Source: an uncultured Rhodothermaceae bacterium (GTDB lineage: Bacteria; Bacteroidota; Rhodothermia; Rhodothermales; Salinibacteraceae). From it: 51,111 nt of DNA. Of this stretch, positions 6,670 through 15,829 are shown one piece after another. The stretch spans positions 1 through 51,111 of the forward strand of contig CAJXLX010000007.1 of the NCBI GenBank assembly GCA_913056335.1, read 5' to 3'. Position 1 is the stretch's first letter; each line of letters begins with the position of its first letter. The position numbers and the translations under genes are program-made. Under the pieces are notes generated by a model that made no database searches, was not told where the DNA came from, and saw nothing but the letters and a program-made list of their open reading frames with translations.

Positions 6670-7332
6670 TCAGGATGCACGGCCCACTACCACTTCCGAT
6701 GGAAACGTGCGCTCCACGATGCGGGTGCGCTGTACATCGGCAAACCCGGCCTTGCGCATGGACGGGGCCAGTGTGATGCCGCGGCATCCGCCCAAGAGGG
6801 GCGGGAAGAGGGCGTAGATCGTGTCCCAAAGCCGCTCGGTCCAGTGTGTGGGCACCGTCATGTTGATGCAGACGCACCGCCCGCCCGGCTTTAGCACGCG
6901 CCGAAACTCGCGTAGCACAGTTGCAAAGTCCGCTACCGGCAGCATGTCGAACATGTAGCTGTTGAGCACGGCGTCGAAGCTATTGTCGGGGTACGGGAGC
7001 GCATATGCATCGCCCAAGCGCAGCCCGAACTGCGTATGCGGCGCGTTCTGCATGCGGCGGGTCGTCTGGCGCAGCATAGCAGGCGTACGGTCGAGGCCCT
7101 CGGTCCAGCCGTCGGGGTTGGCGGCAACGAGCCGGGGAAACGAAAGCCCCGTGCCCACCGCCACCTCCAGCACGTGCTCGCCGTTCTGCACCGCGAGCTG
7201 GTGGAGCCCGAACGCGCGGGCCTTGGCCTCCACCCACACCGCCAGCCAGTCGTGTGTGGGCGCAATGGCGGTGTAGACATATGGCACCGCGGACTGCGGC
7301 ATGCGGGCGGGCTGCATCGAACCGGGGGGCAT
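6670..7332 (-). CDS. Class I SAM-dependent methyltransferase
   Basis: A 220-aa protein with a complete Rossmann-type methyltransferase core. Motif I is VLEVAVGTGLSFPRL, motif II includes GLDRTPAML, DNSFDAVLNSYMFDMLP matches motif IV, and LREFRRVLKPGGRCVCIN is the motif V/VI region seen in UbiE/MenG-like enzymes. The substrate cannot be read from the sequence. It begins with ATG at 7332 and is divergent from the VKOR-DsbA gene; the shared 358-base upstream region contains a palindromic operator-like site. It is followed after about 110 bases by the cysteine-synthase-like gene and may be co-transcribed with it. Confidence 0.85.
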   Translation of the reverse strand: MPPGSMQPARMPQSAVPYVYTAIAPTHDWLAVWVEAKARAFGLHQLAVQNGEHVLEVAVGTGLSFPRLVAANPDGWTEGLDRTPAMLRQTTRRMQNAPHTQFGLRLGDAYALPYPDNSFDAVLNSYMFDMLPVADFATVLREFRRVLKPGGRCVCINMTVPTHWTERLWDTIYALFPPLLGGCRGITLAPSMRKAGFADVQRTRIVERTFPSEVVVGRAS

Positions 7333-7400
7333 GATGTGTTGGGTATGGTATGGGGGAGGCGAATCGCACCGGTGTACGGGGCAGCATGGAGGCAGGTTTG

Positions 7401-7425
7401 CATGGTGCGATCATGGTGCACCATG
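7401..7425. promoter_or_regulatory. Palindromic operator-like site in a divergent promoter region
   Basis: CATGGTGCACCATG at 7412-7425 is a perfect 14-bp palindrome, and a further half-site CATGGTGC lies at 7401-7408, exactly 11 bases (one helical turn) from the matching half of the palindrome. The site lies between the divergent methyltransferase (start 7332) and VKOR-DsbA (start 7691) genes and 69 bases upstream of the former. This arrangement is typical of cooperative repressor binding. Nothing else clear is seen in 7333-7690. Confidence 0.5.
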
Positions 7426-7690
7426 TACCGTACACTATTAAAGGACGAAGTAGACGAACGGAAGACCGTTTTCAAGCTCTCAGTAGCTGGGGACTGGAAG
7501 CACCGGACGGAATTGTTGTGTGCAGCATTGTCGTGCGTGCAGCCGCTGCATCAAGCCCCAGCAAAACCGCTTCCGGAAGTGCCCACGCGGGGCAACCCAG
7601 TCCGCTTCGCCTCGTTACGAAAAAGAAACCAATGGGCACGGCTTCGGTAGCGTGTTGCGGTGCCGTGCTCTTCGTAATTACACTGTTGCT

Positions 7691-8905
7691 ATGTCTACCT
7701 GGAATACGTACCGTCCGTGGATGGAGCGGACGATCTTTGGCTTTTCGCTGCTTGGCATGCTCGTGGTGGTGCATCTGGGCTTACAGGCCCAGCGCGGGTT
7801 CGACCGCGGCTGTCTGGGCATGGCTGACGGCGGTATGTCGTCTTCATTCGACTGCGCCGCGGTCGTGGGCAGTGCCGCGGGCACCTTTTTGGGCTTCTCA
7901 AATGTGGTGTGGGGCTTTGCGTTTTACGCAGCTGTTGCTGTGCTCACATTTCTGGTAGTGCGCGCCTCGCGGATGCGGCGCCCCACCGTGGCGAAGCTGC
8001 GTGCCGGACTCATCGGTACGGGCCTGCTCTACACCGGCTACCTTATGTATGTGCAGTTCGTTGAACTCGATGCGTTCTGCGCGCTCTGCCTAACCTCCGC
8101 CGCCATCGTAACCACGCTGGCGGGCGTTATTGCCGTTCCGTTGCTTTCTTCCTCATCGTCGTCTTCGTCTGCTATGTCTGATACCTCTCGCCGCTCCGAA
8201 TACAAGCTGCTCGGCGCGCTCGTTGCCGCCGCCCTCCTGTTTGCCGGGGCCGATGTTGCGTACTTCACGCAAACAGCTCCCGAATCGCACTTGCCCGCGT
8301 CGTTTGCCAGCGACACCGTCGATGTGCCCGAGCAGTGCCAGTTTGATGCGGAGAAACAGCCAGTGCAGAACTGGCAAGGGCTCGTGCGCGACGACGACCC
8401 CATCGAAGGCAACCCCGAGGCGCCGGTGACGGTGATCGAGTTCTTCGATCCGAACTGTCCGCACTGCGCCACCATGCACGATGTGATGGACACCGTGAAG
8501 GCCGAGAACAGCGACCGCGCGCGCTTCGTGCCGAAGCCGTTCCCCCTCTGGGAGTACTCCATTCCGCAGATTCAGGCGCTCTACGCGGCTGCCGAAGCGG
8601 ATAAGTTCCACGAGATGCTTGCGATGCAGTACGACAACCAGCGCCGGGGCGGACTCTCGGAAGCGCAACTGCGCACGATTGCCGAGCGCATTGAGATGGA
8701 TCCCGATATCGTGTCAACCCACCTGGAGGACGACCGCCACCGCCAGCGCATTATGTACCAGCGCCAGCAGGGTATTGCGGCAGGCGTATCGAGCACGCCC
8801 AGTATCCTCATCAATGGGCACTTTGTAGCGCCCGATTCGCGGTCGCCAGAGTGCTTCAAGGCCTTCATCGATGCTGCGTATGAGGCTGATACCAACGCGT
8901 CGTAG
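7691..8905 (+). CDS. VKOR-DsbA fusion: vitamin K epoxide reductase domain plus thioredoxin-like disulfide oxidase
   Basis: A 404-aa membrane protein expected to form disulfides outside the cytoplasm and pass electrons to quinone. The N-terminal four-helix VKOR domain (about residues 10-155) has the loop cysteines C41 and C55, the conserved Ser/Asn region GTFLGFSN, and the redox motif C130-A-L-C133. A run of eight Ser codons (8147-8170) links it to a further hydrophobic helix and a DsbA/DsbG-like thioredoxin domain with C256-P-H-C259 in [13 protein letters not shown] and the cis-Pro-type segment [12 protein letters not shown]. Start: ATG at 7691; the frame is open upstream but lacks hydrophobic or family character. 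An internal ATG (8174) just after the Ser tract could start a DsbA-only form. Such fusions are known in bacteria lacking DsbB. Confidence 0.92.
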   Translation: MSTWNTYRPWMERTIFGFSLLGMLVVVHLGLQAQRGFDRGCLGMADGGMSSSFDCAAVVGSAAGTFLGFSNVVWGFAFYAAVAVLTFLVVRASRMRRPTVAKLRAGLIGTGLLYTGYLMYVQFVELDAFCALCLTSAAIVTTLAGVIAVPLLSSSSSSSSAMSDTSRRSEYKLLGALVAAALLFAGADVAYFTQTAPESHLPASFASDTVDVPEQCQFDAEKQPVQNWQGLVRDDDPIEGNPEAPVTVIEFFDPNCPHCATMHDVMDTVKAENSDRARFVPKPFPLWEYSIPQIQALYAAAEADKFHEMLAMQYDNQRRGGLSEAQLRTIAERIEMDPDIVSTHLEDDRHRQRIMYQRQQGIAAGVSSTPSILINGHFVAPDSRSPECFKAFIDAAYEADTNAS

Positions 8906-8920
8906 CACGAATACGGTGTA

Positions 8921-8991
8921 GCGCAAGCAGGCACAGCCGTGTGCACCCGGAATGCTACGCCGGGGCTGCTGCCGAGAGCTTCCGCTTGCGC
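8921..8991 (+). promoter_or_regulatory. Branched RNA-like structure upstream of transketolase
   Basis: GCGCAAGC (8921-8928) is the exact reverse complement of GCTTGCGC (8984-8991). Two small hairpins are nested inside: GCACA/TGTGC around GCCG, and CCCGG/CCGGG around a 9-base loop. The result is a 71-base multibranch fold. It lacks a T-arm motif, so it is not a tRNA, and I see no TPP, cobalamin or other riboswitch core. It may be a 3' end of the VKOR-DsbA transcript or a 5' leader of tkt. Confidence 0.4.
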
Positions 8992-9000
8992 GACCCTTAG

Positions 9001-9044
9001 CGGACGGAGTACGGCGCGTGTAACTGCGCAACGACCTCCGTCTG
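9001..9044 (+). promoter_or_regulatory. Second stem-loop in the tkt leader
   Basis: CGGACGGAG (9001-9009) pairs with CTCCGTCTG (9036-9044), 9 bp with one G-U, and an inner GCGC/GCGC is possible. It is followed by a pyrimidine-rich tract and ends 40 bases before the tkt ATG. There is no clear U-tract. It could be a leader hairpin or a weak terminator for the preceding gene. Confidence 0.35.
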
Positions 9045-9084
9045 TCTCCTTCCCTTTCGTATCCCTCTGTTTTACTACCGTCTT

Positions 9085-11130
9085 ATGCCCACCGCTTCTG
9101 TTTCGACTGAACCACTCATTGAGCCATCTGAGCTCGATCGCCAATCGATCAATACCATCCGCTGCCTGGCGATGGATGCGGTGCAGCAGGCCGAAAGCGG
9201 CCATCCGGGGATGCCGATGGGCGCCGCCGCCATGGCGTATGTGCTGTGGACGCGCCACCTGAAGCACGATCCGAGCGATCCGAGCTGGGCCGACCGCGAC
9301 CGCTTTGTGCTGTCGGCGGGCCACGGGTCGATGCTGCTCTATGCGCTGCTGCACCTGACGGGATACGATCTGCCGCTCGATGAGATCAAGAACTTCCGGC
9401 AGTGGGGCAGCCAAACGCCGGGCCACCCAGAATCGCACTTAACGCCGGGCGTGGAGACGACCACGGGGCCGCTGGGACAGGGCTTTGCCACGGGCGTGGG
9501 CATGGCGATGGCGGAGCGCTATCTGGCCGCGCACTTCAACACCGAGGAGCATCCGCTGGTGGACCACTACACGTACGGCATTGTGTCGGATGGCGACCTG
9601 ATGGAGGGCATCTCGTCGGAGGCGGCGTCGTTTGCCGGGCATCAAGGCCTGGGGCGGCTCATCTATCTGTACGACGACAACGAAATCTCGATTGACGGCT
9701 CGACGGATATTGCCTTCACGGAGAACGTGCCGCAGCGCTTTGAGGCGATGGGCTGGCACGTGCATTCGGTAGACGACGGCAACGACCTGCGGGCGATTGA
9801 CCAGGCGATTCGCGTAGCCAAGAGCGAGACGCGGCGTCCGTCGCTGCTCTGCGTGCGCACGAACATCGGCTACGGGAGTCCGAACAAGCAAGACACCGCC
9901 GCCGCGCACGGCGCGCCGCTGGGAGAAGAGGAGATTGCCCGCACCAAAGAGGCGCTGGGCTGGCCGTCGGATGCACCGGCGTTTCATGTCCCCGATGAGG
10001 TCGCCGCGCACATGCGCGAGTCCGTCGAAACGGGCGCGGAGGCTCACGCGCAGTGGGATGCGCTCTACGACACGTACGAGACGGCGCATCCTGAAAAAGC
10101 GGATACCTTCGACCGCTGGATGGACGGCACGCTACCTTCCGATTGGGACGCGGTGCTGCCGACCTTTGAACCCGGCACCTCGCGTGCCACGCGTGCTGCG
10201 AGTGGGACCGTGCTCGACCACCTGGTCGACGATATGGGCGCGTACCTTGTGGGCGGCTCGGCGGACCTCACCGGCTCCAACAAAACGCACGTCGACGGCC
10301 AGGCCGACATGCAGGCGGATGCGCCGGATGGGTCGTACGTGCGCTTCGGCGTGCGCGAACACGCAATGGCTGCCGCCGCCAACGGCATGGTCCTGCACGG
10401 CGGTGTGCGTCCGTACGTAGGCACGTTCCTGATCTTCAGCGACTACCTGCGTCCGGCCCTGCGCCTGAGCGGACTCATGGAGCAGCCGGTGACCTACGTG
10501 CTCACGCACGACTCCATCGGGCTGGGCGAAGACGGTCCCACGCATCAGCCGATTGAGCATCTGGCGGCGCTGCGAGCGATGCCGAACGTAACGGTGATTC
10601 GTCCGGCGGACGGCGCGGAAACGGCGCAGGCGTGGCGCGCCGCGCTCGAAAACACGAGTGGACCCACGGTACTTGCCCTCACGCGACAGGGGCTGCCCGA
10701 ACTCGACCACACGGGCGATGCCTCTGCCGACGGCGTGCAGCGCGGCGCCTACATTCTGCGCGACACCAACGGCACGCCCGATGCGATCCTGATGGGCAGC
10801 GGCAGCGAGGTACAGCACCTGGTGGCCGCCGCCGACACGCTCGCCAACGAAGACGACCTGGCAGTACGCGTGGTGAGCGTGCCCTCGTGGGAGCTCTTCG
10901 AGGCGCAGTCCGACACCTACCGCCGCAGCGTACTGCCGCCGGAAGTCACCACCCGCGTGGCCATGGAGGCCGGTTGCACGCAGGGCTGGCACCGCTACGT
11001 GGGCGATCATGGCAGGGTGCTGGGCATCGACCGCTTTGGCGCCTCGGCTCCGGGCGACGAAAACATGCGCCAGTTCGGCTTCACGCCCCAGAACGTGGTG
11101 GAAACGGTGCGCGAGCTGCAGCAGGCGTAG
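9085..11130 (+). CDS. tkt: Transketolase
   Basis: A 681-aa thiamine-diphosphate enzyme moving two-carbon units in the pentose phosphate pathway. The N-terminal PP domain has [40 protein letters not shown] and the ThDP/Mg motif beginning GDG-like in [14 protein letters not shown] and ending [10 protein letters not shown]. The Pyr domain has the catalytic-Glu region [18 protein letters not shown] and [15 protein letters not shown], followed by [20 protein letters not shown]. The C-terminal domain ends normally. Full length and undamaged. It is preceded by about 180 bases containing two RNA-like structures and followed by a GC-rich stem-loop, so it is probably monocistronic. Confidence 0.98.
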   Translation: MPTASVSTEPLIEPSELDRQSINTIRCLAMDAVQQAESGHPGMPMGAAAMAYVLWTRHLKHDPSDPSWADRDRFVLSAGHGSMLLYALLHLTGYDLPLDEIKNFRQWGSQTPGHPESHLTPGVETTTGPLGQGFATGVGMAMAERYLAAHFNTEEHPLVDHYTYGIVSDGDLMEGISSEAASFAGHQGLGRLIYLYDDNEISIDGSTDIAFTENVPQRFEAMGWHVHSVDDGNDLRAIDQAIRVAKSETRRPSLLCVRTNIGYGSPNKQDTAAAHGAPLGEEEIARTKEALGWPSDAPAFHVPDEVAAHMRESVETGAEAHAQWDALYDTYETAHPEKADTFDRWMDGTLPSDWDAVLPTFEPGTSRATRAASGTVLDHLVDDMGAYLVGGSADLTGSNKTHVDGQADMQADAPDGSYVRFGVREHAMAAAANGMVLHGGVRPYVGTFLIFSDYLRPALRLSGLMEQPVTYVLTHDSIGLGEDGPTHQPIEHLAALRAMPNVTVIRPADGAETAQAWRAALENTSGPTVLALTRQGLPELDHTGDASADGVQRGAYILRDTNGTPDAILMGSGSEVQHLVAAADTLANEDDLAVRVVSVPSWELFEAQSDTYRRSVLPPEVTTRVAMEAGCTQGWHRYVGDHGRVLGIDRFGASAPGDENMRQFGFTPQNVVETVRELQQA

Positions 11131-11164
11131 CGCGCCGCCCCAATTAACATTGCCAAAACCTTGT

Positions 11165-11189
11165 AGAGGCGTCCCGCTGGGGCGCCTCT
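11165..11189 (+). terminator. Stem-loop after tkt
   Basis: AGAGGCGTCCC (11165-11175) pairs with GGGGCGCCTCT (11179-11189): an 11-bp stem with one G-U pair and a three-base loop, 34 bases after the tkt stop. Only a G/T-rich stretch follows, with no T run, so it is a stem typical of terminators but without the ideal tail. Confidence 0.6.
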
Positions 11190-11760
11190 GTGTGGTTGTG
11201 GGGGATATTGAGAAAGCGTGCAACTTATCAGTACCGCAGTCTAATATACGGAAGAAGTGCTGAACACTCTTGGTAACACATCTGGGATCAACCTGTCAAG
11301 TAGGTGAACCTTACCTATTGAAAGTCATCAATGGCCTTTGGGAGGCGCGACACTGCGAGTGCCAATGAGGGAGTCACCATATGGGATTACCCCACAGTTC
11401 ATGTAATTGTTCGGACCACTGCGATTTGAAGGTGCTTCAGGTACACTATATAAACAGAAAACGCCTTCTGAAGCCCGCAGTCGTGGTCATTCAGTGATTA
11501 CGGCATGTGCAAGTTTCGCCCCATGATGGCTATTGCTTCGCGACAAAGCGAGATGGCCCCCTTGCAAAAAGTACACATTGTGCCCCAATGCTCTCAAGTC
11601 TTGCATAAAGATGGGACAGAACTCCTAAACGGAAGCGAGAGTCACGAGACGGGGCCTCGCGACAAGCTAACATTTGTGAGCCACGACGTCATGCGCCCTT
11701 CCCTAATAGGAGTAAATCCCGTGAGACCGTAAAAACCGCACACCGCGTTAGTAATTGGTC
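11190..11760. other. Gene-poor AT-richer spacer at the left edge of the NACHT island
   Basis: About 570 bases between the tkt terminator and the stop of the NACHT gene. Base composition shifts here from the GC-rich background. The longest open frame (11505-11732, plus strand, 75 codons) has no recognisable motif and looks random. An inverted AGGT/ACCT cluster occurs near 11305-11320 and a TATATAA near 11450. I see no integrase, transposase, tRNA or clear direct repeat that would mark an attachment site. Confidence 0.5.
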
Positions 11761-14532
11761 TTACCAAGTCGCCGCGTCCTCAATTTTATTCTTAAGCATC
11801 TTCACGTAATCGGATTGTTCGTTATTTTGAAGGTATGCCAGCAATTCACTTCTTATCTCTCGCTCGGCTATATCACCTCCTGCAACATCACTCCATGGAG
11901 CGTATATGTGCGCCTGTCTCCCTCCGCGAGTAAAATCCTCCGACAGTAGAATATCTACAAGTTGAGACTTTGTCGGACTACCTTCAGGCCAAACACCTCG
12001 CCCAAGTGAAGAAGTTCGGATATAGTCCCGCACTTGTCTCCTATCGCTCGCTCCAGCCCATCGCTCGAAGAACCTCTTCAAGAGTGATTTGAGACATCTG
12101 TCAGCCTTGGATTCCACAGATTGCAGACTCTTGCTTATTCCGGTAAGCGAGTGACGTTCAATACCAGTTACATCACCGACGAGAAAATCATCTAAGCTGA
12201 CGTTTACTAAGCATCCTTCAAATTTAGCTACAGGTCCGAAATCATCGCTCTTACAAGGTTCAGTTTGAATGATTCTCGATTTCTTATCAAACTCGCAATC
12301 AATAAATATGTACCCTGGGATACTATTTCTTACGTTTTTTAGCTCTGTATTTATAAATTTGCAATTGTCGAATAGTATTGGACCATCGCAATATGAGATT
12401 TTTGCCTCTTCGAATGTGCAGTTCTCAAATATTGCGTTTGTAAAGTCTGACTGTGTAATCTCCCAATCACCAAAAGTTGATGATCGGAACTCCGCTTCCA
12501 CAAAAAATGAAACCGTTCCGCTGAAATTACTGCCAAACTCAATGTTATCGGCGTTTACGCCACTTAGATCTGATAAAGGGGACAATGATTCAGGAAGTTG
12601 CCTTACCTCTCTACGAGTCTCCTCATCAAGACCGGCATACAAACTCCAAAAGTTTGAGCTAGCTTCTGGTGATTCATTACCTGTCTCTCTAACTAATACT
12701 TTGATGAGTCTGTCAAAGTTAGATAGCTTTTCTTCTAACACAAGTTCGGGTATGATATATTCAAATGCATACCGAGCCTTTTCTGCTCGCGCCACGATCT
12801 CTGGAACTAAATCTTGAGCAACCCCCAATTCATCAAGACTCCTAGTCTCGTTCCATGCTCTAACGATGAGCGCAGCTCGTACCCAATCACTTAGAAAAGA
12901 TGGAGTCCAGTCTCCTGCTTTAGCCCCGTTAGATGAGTCTGAGAATAGGAGCGCGTGCTTCTGAAGTTGACGAGTAACCGCAGTAAATGCTTCATTCTCG
13001 TTAATAGGATCAACTCCCACAGCCCGCTTTGCGATTTCGTTCGGACGTGGTAACTGATTTCTGAGAGTGTCTTCGGCCGATGCAAGTAGTGCTAGAAGTG
13101 TCAGGATTTGAATTTGCTCCTGGGTACCAAAGTAGCCATGTCCTATATCCTCTATTTTCTTTTGTTCACGGAAGCATGCCAGACCTGCTGCAAGCAAGCA
13201 AACATCAAGCAAGGGTGGACGAAGCTGGGCCGGTTGATCTTGGCCTCTAATCAAAAAGGGCTGACTTTCTGACTGATACGATCTCCCAATGCACGCTAAG
13301 CTTTGGATAAAGAAAAGCGATTTTTCCTTACCAAGATCATCAAACACAACTTTAACCCACTCCAGTATATCTGACCTCTGCCTTTTTGAAGGGGGCTGAT
13401 CATCTGTAGTACCGCTCTGAAAGGAAAGGGAGTCAATATTTGGCTGAATCGACGGCCATTTTGGTGTTATTGAATCAATTACTAGACCTGCATATTTTTT
13501 GAACGACTTATCATCAGATCCAGGCAGTTCAATGCTGGTGTCCAGCGTTTCATTGTTGTCAAGTAGTGTAGCTTCTGTTGTCCGTCCAGACAACACGATC
13601 CGCGATCCCGGAGCCTTCAGGTTGCTTAATACCACCTCCTCTACTTGCTGTATTGTTGAGGGGTCATACCTTCCTGCTACTTCGTCCAATCCATCCAGTA
13701 GAAGTGAAACAAGTCCTACACGAACTGCTGATCGGAGTTTGTCTGCAGCTCTACCCACTATTCCTGTACATGCGGCAATTCCCTCCCAGGAGATACCCGA
13801 CTCTCTTTTCAAATTCCGAAGCGGAATGTAGAGCGGGAGCGGGCCATCAGAATTGTTACTTATTCTACGAGTTGTTTCGGCAAGAAGTGTGCTTTTTCCC
13901 TTTCCAGCTTCAGCTCGTAAATACAGCGTGCCTTCATGATCTTTTTTCCAGCTTCCTAATCGATCAGTGAGCCAAGGCAGAGCATTTTTCTTTTGACCGT
14001 CTACTCTAAGATATAGATCTGCTAAACGCACTTCATTATCCAATTTGAGTGGTTCCAAAGCCTGGTGAATGTAAGTACTCTGGATATTCTGCCAATCCTC
14101 TGGCATACCCAAGAGTTTAGCAGTCGCATCATGAAATCCAAGAATCCTCTTTCCACGACCGAAAATCTGATCTCTTTCAGGAACACAACCAATTCCAGAA
14201 ACTGAGACTACTATCTCAAATAGCGACTCGTTTTTAAATACTTGTGGTTCGTTTGATAACAATGCCTCCTTGAAAGATTTTACATTAGTTGACCTATTTG
14301 TAGAACAGAAAACGAAAAGACGGTTTTCATTTACAGTGATTGTTGGAACTTCAATGCCGTTAACTGCAACGGTTCCTGCCTCCACGCTATCCGTGTCAGC
14401 GTATTGCGCTATGCGATCCATGAATTTCGAACCCGGAGAAGTGATCATTCTATGCTCTGCATATTGTCTAATTTGCGCGAAGGTAAGTGCCAGTAGGTAA
14501 ATAAATTGTGAGCGTAAAATCAACTCTTTCAC
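11761..14532 (-). CDS. NACHT-type STAND NTPase with pentapeptide-like repeats (candidate defence protein)
   Basis: A 923-aa protein. An N-terminal domain of about 190 residues that I do not recognise precedes a NACHT-like NTPase: Walker A LRAEAGKGKSTLLAE (about 206-219), Walker B LVSLLLDGLDEVAGR (about 274-288, with the DGLDE form typical of NACHT), and a sensor arginine in RIVLSGRTTE. A helical middle follows. Residues about 655-745 show pentapeptide-like spacing (FTNAIFENCTFEEAKISYC, FDNCKFINTEL), suggesting a beta-helix. The last 170 residues are helical, unassigned. It begins at GTG 14532; ATG at 14448 is an alternative. Known bacterial NACHT proteins include anti-phage sensors, but the role here is inferred. 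Codons and base composition are much AT-richer than its neighbours (15 G+C of 60 bases at 12301-12360), indicating horizontal acquisition. Confidence 0.85.
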   Translation of the reverse strand: MKELILRSQFIYLLALTFAQIRQYAEHRMITSPGSKFMDRIAQYADTDSVEAGTVAVNGIEVPTITVNENRLFVFCSTNRSTNVKSFKEALLSNEPQVFKNESLFEIVVSVSGIGCVPERDQIFGRGKRILGFHDATAKLLGMPEDWQNIQSTYIHQALEPLKLDNEVRLADLYLRVDGQKKNALPWLTDRLGSWKKDHEGTLYLRAEAGKGKSTLLAETTRRISNNSDGPLPLYIPLRNLKRESGISWEGIAACTGIVGRAADKLRSAVRVGLVSLLLDGLDEVAGRYDPSTIQQVEEVVLSNLKAPGSRIVLSGRTTEATLLDNNETLDTSIELPGSDDKSFKKYAGLVIDSITPKWPSIQPNIDSLSFQSGTTDDQPPSKRQRSDILEWVKVVFDDLGKEKSLFFIQSLACIGRSYQSESQPFLIRGQDQPAQLRPPLLDVCLLAAGLACFREQKKIEDIGHGYFGTQEQIQILTLLALLASAEDTLRNQLPRPNEIAKRAVGVDPINENEAFTAVTRQLQKHALLFSDSSNGAKAGDWTPSFLSDWVRAALIVRAWNETRSLDELGVAQDLVPEIVARAEKARYAFEYIIPELVLEEKLSNFDRLIKVLVRETGNESPEASSNFWSLYAGLDEETRREVRQLPESLSPLSDLSGVNADNIEFGSNFSGTVSFFVEAEFRSSTFGDWEITQSDFTNAIFENCTFEEAKISYCDGPILFDNCKFINTELKNVRNSIPGYIFIDCEFDKKSRIIQTEPCKSDDFGPVAKFEGCLVNVSLDDFLVGDVTGIERHSLTGISKSLQSVESKADRCLKSLLKRFFERWAGASDRRQVRDYIRTSSLGRGVWPEGSPTKSQLVDILLSEDFTRGGRQAHIYAPWSDVAGGDIAEREIRSELLAYLQNNEQSDYVKMLKNKIEDAATW

Positions 14533-14998
14533 AGATAGAGATTGTTAGTCTCGGCTTAATTGTCTGCGATCGCAGCTACTGAAACATTTACGATTGCCCC
14601 TATCGCCACATACTGAGTACTTGTGGTCAGCAAGATGTACGTATACTTTTACTGACCTGACTCAAAGTACGGCAGTTTTGTCTTTCTGAAATAATGTCCA
14701 ACCGTGAAATGTGGTGTAAGCAATGATTTAAACTACTTCAAAAGCCGTATGTCGGCGACACTGTCCCGATGCGCACGTCTCTGGTGGCTCGTGCCAGGTC
14801 GTACGCCGGAGACGTCCCAGTCCCCGGCCACCGCTTCTGGTCCGAAAAGAACAACAATTGCAGCCGTTCTCGTGATGACCAACCGTCTCTTTCTGAGGCG
14901 AACGGTCCTCCGTTCGCCTGCTTGATCAAAGCGGTGCAACACAACGTAGGAAACGAAAACAAGCCACCAAGCGCCTGCTCCCCACACATCGACACGTA
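14533..14998. other. Right edge of the AT-rich island with a stem-loop
   Basis: About 470 bases with no supportable gene. 14564-14575 is the palindrome CTGCGATCGCAG, about 30 bases upstream of the NACHT start. AGGCGAACGG (14896-14905) pairs perfectly with CCGTTCGCCT (14910-14919), a 10-bp stem with a TCCT loop, near where composition returns to GC-rich. The NACHT promoter should lie in 14540-14700 on the minus strand, but I cannot assign it with confidence. Confidence 0.45.
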
Positions 14999-15829
14999 AT
15001 GTCCGTCTTCGCATCCAAAGCCCTCAGCCTGCTTATCCACCCGCTGGTGGGGGCGCTCCTCCTGTTGACCGCAGGGTGGACGCTCGCCTGGCGCTGGCCG
15101 CGCGTGGGGCAGGTCGTCATGGGCGCGGGACTCCTCGTGCTCATCGTGCCATCGCTCCCGCCCGTGGCTGATGCGCTGTATCGCCAACTGGAGCAGGCGC
15201 ATCCGCCCGTAGCAGCGCGGGCGCTGCCTGCTGCCGATGCCATCGTCGTGCTGGGCGGCGGCCTGAGCGCCCCCGTACCGCCCCGCGTCGATCCCGATTT
15301 CAACGACGCCGCCGATCGCATCGTGCACGCCTTTCGGCTCTATCAGGCCGAGCGCGCCCCGCGCATCATCGTGAGTGGCGGACGCCTGCCCTGGGCCGAT
15401 ACGCCGCCCGAAGCCTTCACCCTGCGCCGCGTGCTCATGCAGTGGGGCGTGCCCGAATCCGCCATCTGGACGGAGCCCGAGAGCGCCACCACCTATGAGA
15501 ATGCCCAGCGCACCGCCGCTCTGCTTCGCGAGCGCGACCTGGACCGCGTGCTGCTCGTCACCTCCGCGGCCCACATGCCGCGCGCCCTGGCCGTATTCTG
15601 CACCGCCGGGGTCCCCGCTATCCCCGCGCCCACCGATCATCGCGTGGTCAACAGTCCGCGCTCCGTGCTGGGCTACGTCCCCAGCGCCGCCGCCCTGAGC
15701 CGCAGCACCGGCGCCCTTCGCGAGTACGTCGGATACGTGGTCTACCGCCTGCGCGGATGGATCGACCCCGAAGCCGTCGCCGCGCCCCCCGAATCAACCG
15801 GAGCCGTTTGCCATGCATGTGCGTCGTAA
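14999..15829 (+). CDS. YdcF/SanA-like DUF218 membrane protein
   Basis: A 276-aa protein with two N-terminal hydrophobic segments (about residues 10-28 and 37-56) followed by a DUF218 domain. Family marks are ADAIVVLGGGL, RIVHAFRLYQAERAPRIIVSGG, EPESATTYENAQ and VLLVTSAAHMPRALAVF. Members such as ElyC/SanA are linked to envelope or lipid-carrier homeostasis, but the biochemical reaction is not well defined. The stop at 15829 overlaps the next gene by 17 bases in another frame, implying translational coupling. The ATG at 14999 gives a sensible membrane-anchored N-terminus. Confidence 0.88.
   Translation: MSVFASKALSLLIHPLVGALLLLTAGWTLAWRWPRVGQVVMGAGLLVLIVPSLPPVADALYRQLEQAHPPVAARALPAADAIVVLGGGLSAPVPPRVDPDFNDAADRIVHAFRLYQAERAPRIIVSGGRLPWADTPPEAFTLRRVLMQWGVPESAIWTEPESATTYENAQRTAALLRERDLDRVLLVTSAAHMPRALAVFCTAGVPAIPAPTDHRVVNSPRSVLGYVPSAAALSRSTGALREYVGYVVYRLRGWIDPEAVAAPPESTGAVCHACAS

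Noticed and set aside
8921-8991. tRNA gene
   Set aside because: Size (71 bases) and closing stem fit, but there is no T-loop GTTCRA motif and no canonical anticodon arm, so I list it only as a structured element.
11505-11732. 75-codon plus-strand frame beside the NACHT island as a small gene (for example antitoxin)
   Set aside because: No recognisable motif, random-looking composition and no coupling to another gene.
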